Shown: piece after piece, positions 1 through 7,269 of the stretch | Numbering within the stretch: the stretch's first letter is position 1 | Layout of the letters: each line of letters starts with the position of its first letter | Source: Chrysochromulina parva | Taxonomy: Eukaryota > Haptophyta > Prymnesiales > Chrysochromulinaceae | Direction of reading: 5' to 3' | NCBI GenBank assembly: GCA_002887195.1 | Contig: PJAB01001908.1 | Coordinates: forward strand, 1-11,531 | Length of the DNA stretch: 11,531 nt | Position numbers and translations under genes: made by a program | Notes under the pieces: generated by a model | The model's input: only the letters and a program-made list of their open reading frames with translations | Database searches by the model: none | What the model was told of the DNA's origin: nothing

Positions 1-118
1 GGGCGCTCGCATTATGGATTCGCCGCCTGGGCGCTCGCATTATGGATTCGCCGCCTGGGCGCTCGCATTATGGATTCGCCGCCTGGGCGCTCGCATTATG
101 GATTCGCCGCCTGGGCGC
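1..118. repeat. 28-bp minisatellite covering the remodeller's stop codon
   Basis: Four full head-to-tail copies of a 28-bp unit (beginning gggcgctcgcattatggatt) occupy 1-112. A partial fifth follows at 113-118 before the sequence diverges into the coding region. The copies look identical. The array touches the left edge, so its full length is unknown. On the minus strand the copy nearest the gene encodes the last residues AQAANP and the TAA stop at 98-96. Because 28 is not a multiple of three, each further copy is read in a different frame. Confidence 0.9.
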
Positions 119-3100
119 TCAGCCACTGGGCCAGTGACTGGGCGCCAAGCCGATACCTCGACCCCGTCTCCGTCCACACGCACGAGGCAGGGTAGTCTCG
201 ACGCTCGGGCGGCACAAAGCTCGTAGTCACCCACTTGCCGTCACCCACGCCCGGCTTGCCGTACACGCGCCCTCGGAAGCGACCGTCCGCAGTCAGGCTC
301 CACTCCTCGAGCAGAGGGGCAGCGCTCGGGGCAGCGCTCGGAGGACGCACCACCTCGGAAGACGATGAGGCAATGGAGGTGGGTCCCGCGCCAGTCGCAG
401 GCACGGCAGCCGTGACACCAGCCCTTGTGGCACCAGCCCTCGTGGCAGCGGAGGCCGATGCGCTGGCTGACGCGGCGGCCGGAGCAGCGCGCAGGGCCGC
501 CTTACCCTTGGGTGGTGGTGCGCCGAGCGGTGGAGGCGCCGTGTCGAGCGGTGGAGGCGCCGTGTCGAGCGGTGGAGGCGCCATGCCGCGCGGTGGAGGC
601 GCCATTGACAGCTGCGGCGCCATTCGTGGCGCCTTGGAGGCAGGAGCCGCATCCACGGCTCCCGTCACGGCGCCACTCGTAGCACCTCCATCCCTGGCGG
701 CAGCCACGGCAACGCGCTTCTTCCCAGCGCTCGGGGCAGGTGTGCCTTCGCCCGGCGCGACGCCACCAGGCGGTAGCGACGGTGGTCCGGTTCCAGCACT
801 CGCACCGGAGTCGAGACAGCACCAACGGCCGTACTTGATCGGAACGGGTACGTGCGGAGCGGGTGGAGGCGCAGAATCCGCCCTCGGTGCGCCGAGGCGG
901 GCACTCGCGCCGTAATGAGCACTTGCATGCGAGTCGGCCTTGGGTGCGCCGGCGGAGGCCTCGTTGCTCGCGTCGGTGTCGGCTATGCGTTTGTCTCGGC
1001 GTGAGGGCAGGCGGGCAATGGGCGGGGCGGGTGCGACGAGTGGCGCCGAACCCGCCGACCCTGCCGAGCGGTCGACACCCTGCGGACCATCTCTAAGCTT
1101 GCTGACCATTCCCATGCCTGCCGTTACAGCCGCCGATGAAGACGCCACGCTCTTCTTGCCCGCGGCCGCCGTCACCGTCGCCGCCGCCGCCGCCGGCGGC
1201 CTTGCTGCGCCCACAGCGGCCGCGCCCGCGCCCTTGGGTGCGCCGCGGCCGGAGGTGGCTGTAGGGGCGGCGGGCGGCTCAACGAACGTCGGGCTCTCCG
1301 GCTGAGGCGGCCGCGGTCGCTTGCTTGAGAGCTCGCCGTCGAAGGAGCCGTCCAATGAGAGTCCATCGACGGAAGCGTGATCGACCTCGTGACGAGATTG
1401 TCGAGATTGACGAGACTGATCGGCCTCGCGACGACGGCGCTCGGACGCACGGCGCTCCGCCTCGCGCGGCGGCGGCTGCTGCTGCGGCGGCGGCGGCTGC
1501 AGCTGCTGCGGCGGCGGCGGCTGCTGCTGCTGCTGCGGCGGCGGCGGCGGCGGCGGCTCTCTCTTCTCCACGCGCTTGGCCTTGCGCGCTGATTCCTTCT
1601 CGGCCTCGACCTCGCGCTTGAGCCGCTGCGCCTCGGCTCGCTCCTTGTCGCGCGCTTGCTGCTGCCGGCGCTGCTGCATCTGCTGGAACTTGGCCCAAAA
1701 GTCGGGGTCGTCGAGTGGCAACTCCTCTCCGTCTCCGACGGCCGCCCGAAACGAGGCGCGTGCAAACAGCGACGAGCCGCCGCTGCCTCCTCCGAGGCCG
1801 CCGCCGCCGCTGCCGATCACGCCACCGCCGCCCATACCGACCGAAGAGCCTTTAGAGGTCGATGTGGCAGCATCGGCCGCTGCTTCCCTCTCTGCGGCAT
1901 CGAGCATCTCGTCAAGGTCTTCCTCTCCGTACCCCGGGTCATCCGCGTCCGAGCGGAGCAATCCATAGGCGCCCCAGCGCAACAGGTCCTCGATTTCGGC
2001 GCGGCTCAGCCCGCTGCGCTCGCTTGCGCCCCGGGAGAGCGGACGCGCCGCGCCGCCGCCGCCTTCAGCGGGCACGGCGGCAAGGTCGGCATCCACCAGG
2101 TCGCCGTCCACCAGGTCGGCATCCACCTTCGCATCCGCTACCTCCGCATCGTCGGCCTCGCCGCCCTCGCCGTCGGCGCTCTCGCCCATCAACTCGAGCT
2201 TCGGGGGCCGACGCGGGTGCGTCTCGGCCTTCGCGGTTGCAGCTGGCCCAACGTCGACAAGCACCTCGTGCGCCGCGCCGAAATCTCCCCCTTGGAGATG
2301 CGCCGCGCCGAAATCTCCCCCCTGGAGCAGCGCGTGGTCAAGGGAGAGCTTCTTCATGGCCCGATCGAGCATGCGCTCCTCGTACGTGCCACGCGTCACG
2401 AGCCGGTAGACTTGCACAGGCCGCTCCTGCCCAATGCGGTGCGCGCGCGCCTGGCCCTGCATGTCGCCTTGTGGGTTCCAATCGGAGTCGAAGATGATGA
2501 CTGTGTCGGCCGCCGTCAGGTTGATGCCCTGTCCGCCCGCGCGCGTCGTGAGCAAGAAGACGAAGCAGGCCGCGTCGGATTGGAACCGATCGATGGCCCT
2601 CTGGCGCGCGTCCCCCTTGACGGTGCCGTCAACGCGCTCGTAGTCGCCGAGCACCGGTGCACGCAGCTCGAGGTAATCTTCGAGTAAGTCGAGCATGATC
2701 GCAAACTGCGAGAAGAGGAGCACCTTGTGCCCGCGCGCCTTGAGGCGTGGCAGCAGCTTGTCGAGCAGAACCATCTTGCCTGAGGAGTCGACGAGGGTCC
2801 GTACACCCTGCTCCACCGTCGCGCTCAGCCTCGATCGACGCCCCTCGAGACCCGAGTTGAGCGCCGAGTTGAGCGCCGAGTTGAGCGCCGAGTTGAGCGC
2901 CGAGTTGAGCGCCGGGTTGAGCGCCGGGTTGAGCGCCTCGCTCGCCGACGCCGCAGTCGAGGCTCGAGCGATGCGGGGTCGGTTGCCTGCCGTGGCCTTG
3001 GCATCAAGCTTGACGCTCGCCGGCAGCGCGGGCGCGGGCGTGGGCGCAGGGGCGACAGGTGCCGGCGGGGGTAGCTGGCAGAGCTGCTCGGCGGCGAGCT

Positions 3101-4549
3101 GCGCACTCACGAGGGCAGCCTGCTCGCCCTCCGTGCCTCTCTCTAGGAGCATCGGGTGGTTACAGGCCTTGCGCAGCTGCATGAACACGTTGCGCAGCGA
3201 CGAGCGCGGGTTTTGGATGTGCTCCACCGAGCAGTCCATCAGAGCGCGGTACACGCGCATCTGCGAGGGCGTGAGAGACACCTTGAGCAGTGTCTCTCTC
3301 TTCGTAGGAAGTGGCTGAGTGAGCTCTGCCTTGGTGCGACGCAGCACGTACGGGCGCAGCATCTGCTGCAGCTCCACGACCTGCTCCGGTCGCCGCAGGT
3401 CACCGTACCGGCTGAGTAGCTCGGGACGACGCGCCTCCCCGAAAGTCTCCTCGTCCAAAAAGGACATCAGACCGAGGAGCTCTGGTACGTCATTTTGCAC
3501 TGGCGTGCCCGTGAGCAACGTGCAGTGCGGCACCTGCAGCGCGCGCAGCGACGCGGCGAATTTGGTGCGTGGGTTCTTGAGCCGGTGCGCCTCGTCGACG
3601 ATCAGGTACTGCCATGGGATGGCCGAGATCGCAGCGAGCTCAGCCGTGAGCCCCTCGGGCGCCGTAATGAGCACATGGTACCGCCGGCAGCCGGTGCGCC
3701 GCTGGCGCGCATCCGTGTGGTGCTCCTCGTTCGCAAGCAGCGAGTGGCGCGCCTCGGCGGGGCCGGTGAGCACCACGCCGCTCAGAGAGGTCCAGGCGCG
3801 CACCTGAGGAGGGAGGCAATCATTGGTCATCAGTGGAAGAGGGCCGCATGCAGCGACGTCCAGGCACGCACCTGAGGATGGAAGCAATCAGTGGTCATCA
3901 GTGGAAGAGGGCTGCATGCAGCGACGTCCAGGCACGCACCTCACGCTCCCAGTGTGCGAGCGTCGAGACGGGCGCGACGACCAAAAAGGGTCCTTGCACG
4001 TTCCGATGGCGGCTCAGCCATTCGAGCGTGAGCAGCAGCTGGCATGTCTTACCCAGCCCCATCTCGTCCGCCAGGATGGCGGAACGGCCCGCGTGCCAGC
4101 ATGCCAGCAACCAGTTAATGCCCTCGAGCTGGTAGCCACGCAGCGCGCGCCCCGGAGGCAGCTGCAGCTCCGGCTCGGTCTGGGGTCGGAAAGGTCGGCT
4201 CCTCTCAACAGCCCGCATCTCATCGGAGGGCGCAGGCAGCGGTGGGCGCACCAGCAGCGCGTGGCAGCGGCGCCATGCCTCAGCGGCGCCACATAGCCGG
4301 CGCGCGCGCGCCCACGGTAGCCAGGAGAGCTGCGCATAGTCAAGGCCACGCCACTTGATCAGCACTAACGAGCGCCGGCGAGGCGGCGTTTGTGCGGCAG
4401 CAGCGGCAGCAGCGGCAGCAGCGGCAGCAGCGGCAGCAGCGGCAGCGGTCGATGGCACTCGCCCGGCCTCTGCCACTGGACCGGCAGAGCAACCCCCGCT
4501 CGGGCGCCCTTCTGGCGCGCCCTCCCGATGACGAAAGGGCGTGTCGTTG

Positions 4550-4610
<61 letters not shown>

Positions 4611-7104
4611 TGCAGCCGCCAGAGCCAGCGCCAGCACAGCGGCCGGGTTGGCTGGCTCGACGGCGGACAGCGCTGCGCCGCCCGTGGCGCGGCTTGACAG
4701 AGATGATGCGCTCGATCATGAGGATCTCGGCCAGCTCAGGCAGCACGAACTCGCACACGCACGTTCCACCACCACCCCCGCATGTACCGTCGCTGCCCTC
4801 GCACATGCGGATGCCGCGGCCCGCCGCCCGCACTGCCTCCTCCTCGATGTCCTCTTCCGCCGCCGCCACGGCCTCGCCGCCGTCCTGGGCGCCCCACTCG
4901 GCGCGCCATCGGCTCAATTGGCGCTGCGCACCAGCCGCGATGAGCTCGTCTTCTCGAACCCATGAGCACAAGCTTGGGCACATGTCGCGCCAGCGCACCA
5001 GGAAAAGCTCGCCACGGCGCTCGACGGTCGAGGAGCCTCGACCGTCCACCGATGCGGACGAAGCAATTGACGAAGCAATTGACGAAGCCAAGGCTGCCGA
5101 GGTGGCCGCCGCGCAGCTTGCGCCCTTGGTGCCTTTGCCCAACGTGCCGCTCGGCGCGCCCTCGAAGGCGAGCCGGCGCCAGCCGTAGATGCGCTCGACA
5201 CGTGCGCCACGCAGGACGCCATTCCCAAAGTGCACGCCAAGCCGTCGCTCGAGCGGCGGAGCGGCGGTGGACGACGCAGGCGCTCCTCCTGTCGCTGCTG
5301 CCACAGCCTCCTGCAGCTCGCTCTCCTCGTCCTCGTCTTCCGAGGACGACTCAGAAGATGAGGCGGCCGCGGCCGCAGCGGCGGCGGCGGCGGCGGCGCT
5401 GCGCGCGTGCACGTGCACGGCGGCGCAGCGCACCCGCGACAGATCGCCCCGAGACTCTCTGAACGACGTCGCGCCGCGCCCACGCTTAGCACCTGTCGAG
5501 GCGGCTGCGGATGCGGAGCGGGACGTCGAGGGCACGGGCGATGGCGATCGGTCATTGCCGCGCACAAACTTTGCTCCATCGCTCCCCGGCGCTCCGGCCG
5601 TTTCAAACTCGCCCACCTCCTCCTCCTCCTCGTCGTCGTCGTTGTCAATCCTGTCCGTGTACGAGATACGAGCCACGCCAAGCAGCCGGTCGCTCCGTCG
5701 GCCAGCGTCGCCACCTCGTCGACTGCGCGGCCGCACGGCCCTGTCCTCATCGTCGCTGCCGCTGCCGCTGCCGCTGCCGCTGCCACCATCGCTTCCGCTG
5801 CCGCTTCCGCTGCCGCTTCCGCTTCCGCTTCCGCTGCCGCTTCCGCTTCCGCTTCCGCTTCCGCTGCCGCTCGCGCCGCTGTTGCCACGGCCTCGATCGC
5901 GACGTCTAACCCCAGCCTTGCTCGACGACGTGTTCACCGGCACTCGCGCCTTGCCTTTCGCCCGAACGCCGTCCCGAGCGTCGTCTGCGCTGCCCTCGTC
6001 GTCGTCATCCGAGTTCGCGCCGATGGCGTCGTCGTAGGCCACCCGACGATTCGTACGCGGCCGCAGCGCGCGCAAACCCGCCCGCGACGGCGCCGATGGC
6101 CGCGCCTCGGGGCCGCGAGCGCCTACGAGCACGCCGTCGCCACGCACGAGCCGCCCGCTGCTGTGCTCAGGACGACGCGACGACTCGAGGACGCCACCAC
6201 CACCACCACCACCACCACCACCACCACCACCACCACCACCACCACCACGAGATGCGAGGCCGCAGCGACGGCCGCCGCCGCCGTGTTCGGGTTCACCCTC
6301 GTCGCCGGCGAGCGGCACGCGACGCAGTTGCCGGGCGAGGGGCGCAAGCGCACGACGGAGCTGCGTCGCGTCGGTCGCCCGGCGCAAACGGGCGAGCCAA
6401 CGTGCACGTCCCTCGCGCCATTCGGTACCCAGGGCGAGCGGCGCCATCCCCTGCTGCTCCAGATACTCGACCATCTTGGCCAGCGCCTCGACCGTCTCGT
6501 GCTGGGCCACGCGAAAGCGCCACGTCTCGCGAAACTGCGCCCAGCTGCGTTGGTGCGAGGCCATCGGCATCGCCGCCTCCACCTCAAGCAGCTCGCGCTT
6601 CAGCGCCTTGAGGTCGGAAGTGCCCGCGCCGCCAGCCGCAGCTTCATCGGTATGCGGCTCCTCCGTCTCGGGTGGCATCGGCGGCGCGTCGGCTGCACGG
6701 GCTGGGATGGCGGCTTGCGCTGTTCCACTCGCTGCGAGCGCGATGGGTGGGATGGCCTCGTCATCGCTGTCGTCAGCTGCCGCAGGCGCCACCGCCGCCT
6801 CCGCATCGCCGTCCTCGGACAAGTCGGAGACCTCGTCCTCAGACACAATCCTGCCCGGCGGGAGGACTTGCGATGGGGCGCCACGGACGAGCCGTCGCAG
6901 CGTGGAATGGCTGGCCGGCCGTGGCGGCGCATCTGGGCCTCGCACGACCTTGTTGAGTGGTACGGTCCTGCCGCGCACGGGCAGCACCTCATCATCCCAG
7001 AGCTCGTCGTCGCTCTCGATCTTCTGGATGGGCGCCTTCCGTAGGAGCGAGGGTGCAGGCGCCGGCGGTCTTGCAAGCGAAGGCAGGCGACCAGCTGTCG
7101 ACAT
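96..7104 (-). CDS. CHD1-like chromodomain-helicase-DNA-binding protein (two coding exons, about 2290 aa)
   Basis: Predicted nuclear ATP-dependent nucleosome remodeller. The coding sequence joins 7104-3940 (1055 codons) to 3803-96 (1235 codons plus TAA). Order along the protein: acidic, low-complexity N-terminus (1-630) with poly-Gly and a Ser-Gly tract; chromodomain 1 at about 630-740 (VERIYGWRRL ... FLVRWRDM ... CSWV); chromodomain 2 at about 785-945 (IERIISVKPR ... LVLIKWRGLDYAQLSWL), split by poly-Gly and poly-Ala; SNF2 ATPase lobe 1 with motif I ILADEMGLGKT (about 1009-1019), motif Ia FLVVAPVSTLAHWERE and the DEAH box at 1125-1128; TGTPVQND; lobe 2 with VLLFSQF, TTRAGGQGINL, DSDWNPQ and QARAHRIGQ. 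After the ATPase, LSRAEIEDLLRWGAYGLL and DLDEMLDAAE (about 1653-1697) resemble the CHD1 post-helicase segment. I do not see the CHD1 SANT-SLIDE DNA-binding domain; the rest is mostly low complexity with a proline/glutamine tract. A roughly 120-residue low-complexity insert separates CNHPMLLE from SSGKMVLLDKLL. Start: the first Met in the gap before the opposite gene is at 7104; the frame stays open upstream to 7395, but that would overlap the divergent gene. Family assignment is firm; exact start and absence of further introns in repeat-rich parts are not. Confidence 0.9.
140..312 (-). other. C-terminal W-GR-G-VYGK module of the remodeller
   Basis: The last roughly 60 residues of the remodeller are the only compact, non-repetitive part of its C-terminal tail. 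They start at EEWSLTADGRFRGRVYGKPG and continue with DGKWVTTSFVPPE and ETGSRYRLG. The spacing of glycines and aromatic residues suggests a small beta-rich fold. I have an impression of similar short modules (TADGR..GxVYGK....DG...TS....SGS.YRLG) in other haptophyte or dinoflagellate proteins, but cannot confirm this here. Function unknown. Confidence 0.45.
524..605 (-). repeat. 21-bp coding repeat (proline-rich heptapeptide)
   Basis: About four tandem copies of a 21-bp unit (gagcggtggaggcgccgtgt plus one base), the last diverged. On the coding strand they give repeats of the type DTAPPPL / GMAPPPL in the disordered tail of the remodeller. Unit length is a multiple of three, so the frame is kept. 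Confidence 0.8.
1461..1558 (-). repeat. Pro/Gln triplet-repeat tract in the remodeller
   Basis: Interleaved runs of cgg and ctg triplets on the plus strand encode alternating poly-Pro and poly-Gln blocks (about residues 1804-1837) on the coding strand, next to a charged Arg/Glu/Lys-rich segment likely to be helical. Typical disordered sequence in large chromatin proteins. Confidence 0.85.
2080..2125 (-). repeat. 15-bp coding repeat (acidic VDADL units)
   Basis: Three degenerate copies of a 15-bp unit (ggcatccaccaggtc-like on the plus strand) encode DADLVDGDLVDADL, an acidic stretch of the remodeller just after its ATPase region. Confidence 0.75.
2269..2328 (-). repeat. 30-bp coding duplication after the ATPase core
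   Basis: Two nearly identical 30-bp copies (tgcgccgcgccgaaatctcc and following bases) encode LQGGDFGAAH twice, directly after the SLDHALLQGG end of ATPase lobe 2. The length is a multiple of three and keeps the frame. Confidence 0.85.
2854..2937 (-). repeat. 12-bp coding minisatellite (ALNS/ALNP) inside the ATPase insertion
   Basis: Seven exact-length tandem copies of gagttgagcgcc (five) and gggttgagcgcc (two) encode (ALNP)2(ALNS)5 at about residues 1344-1371. It lies in the low-complexity insert between the end of lobe 1 sequences (CNHPMLLE) and the start of lobe 2 (SSGKMVLLDKLL). Confidence 0.92.
3804..3939 (-). other. Spliceosomal intron built from two 68-bp tandem copies
   Basis: The remodeller frame runs through WEREVRAWTSL before the interruption and resumes at VRAWTSLSGVVLTG after it. 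Removing 3804-3939 (minus strand, GTGCGT...CCTCAG) restores one frame, giving EREVRAWTSLSGVVLTGP, which fits the CHD pattern after motif Ia. The intron is exactly two 68-bp units, 3939-3872 and 3871-3804, differing at only a few bases. Each begins GTGCGTGCCTGGACGTCGCT and ends with a pyrimidine stretch and CCTCAG, with CACTGAT (unit 1) or CAATGAT (unit 2) as a possible branch site. The downstream exon begins with a third, diverged copy of the unit's first roughly 26 bases. Unspliced copies read VRAWTSLHAALFH and then stop at TGA (3900-3898 in unit 1, 3832-3830 in unit 2). Confidence 0.85.
4394..4447 (-). repeat. 9-bp repeat encoding poly-Ala within chromodomain 2
   Basis: About six copies of a 9-bp unit (gcggcagca on the plus strand) encode roughly 18 alanines (about residues 887-904), just before RRRSLVLIKWRGLDY of chromodomain 2. 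Confidence 0.88.
4551..4610 (-). repeat. Pure (CGC)20 triplet tract encoding poly-Gly within chromodomain 2
   Basis: Sixty bases of an uninterrupted cgc/gcc triplet repeat encode about 19 glycines (about residues 832-850) in the loop between the two halves of chromodomain 2. Such a pure tract is prone to slippage and to sequencing or assembly length errors. Confidence 0.92.
5752..5870 (-). repeat. Ser-Gly repeat tract
   Basis: A gctgcc/gcttcc hexanucleotide repeat encodes an alternating Gly-Ser run (about residues 412-451) with one short break, in the N-terminal disordered, acidic part of the remodeller. Confidence 0.9.
6194..6248 (-). repeat. Pure (CCA)18 triplet tract encoding poly-Gly
   Basis: About 18 uninterrupted cca/acc triplets encode a run of about 18 glycines (about residues 287-304) in the remodeller's N-terminal region. 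Every glycine uses the same GGT codon, unlike the GC-rich codon use around it, which points to recent slippage expansion. Confidence 0.9.
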
Positions 7105-7269
7105 GTGGCGGATTCGGAAGACGCGCTTCGCCGTGTGAACGTTAACACGACCTCCGCGACAACTGGTAGTTGTGTATCCCGGCTCCCCCGGTGTTTTTGT
7201 ACCGGTAAACACTAATATCGCCGTGCGTCTTTTGGGTGTGAGGTCGAGGCGCTCTCTCGAGCGCAAGCC
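7105..7269. promoter_or_regulatory. Divergent intergenic region, likely bidirectional promoter
   Basis: Only 165 bp separate the remodeller start (minus) from the ADP-ribosyltransferase start (plus), so both promoters and 5' leaders must lie here or overlap the genes. The sequence is less GC-rich than its flanks. It holds several short inverted repeats: the imperfect palindrome gtgtgaacgttaacac (7133-7148), aactggtagtt (7161-7171), arms gtgttt/aaacac (7191-7196 and 7207-7212) around taccggta (7200-7207), and cgctctctcgagcg (7250-7263). I see no clear TATA box. The promoter role is inferred from geometry. Confidence 0.5.

Noticed and set aside
907..922. A 16-bp exact match (gcgccgtaatgagcac) with 3659-3674
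   Set aside because: The two sites are read in different frames of the same gene and nothing around them matches; probably chance.
3830..3900. In-frame stops as evidence that the remodeller is a pseudogene
   Set aside because: Both stops lie inside a segment with good donor and acceptor sites, and removing it restores the CHD sequence exactly.
5407..7044. Long (545-codon) plus-strand open frame, and another of 343 codons at 1656-2687
   Set aside because: They are antisense to the remodeller exons and consist largely of translated repeats such as poly-Ala and poly-Thr; long shadows are expected in such GC-rich DNA.
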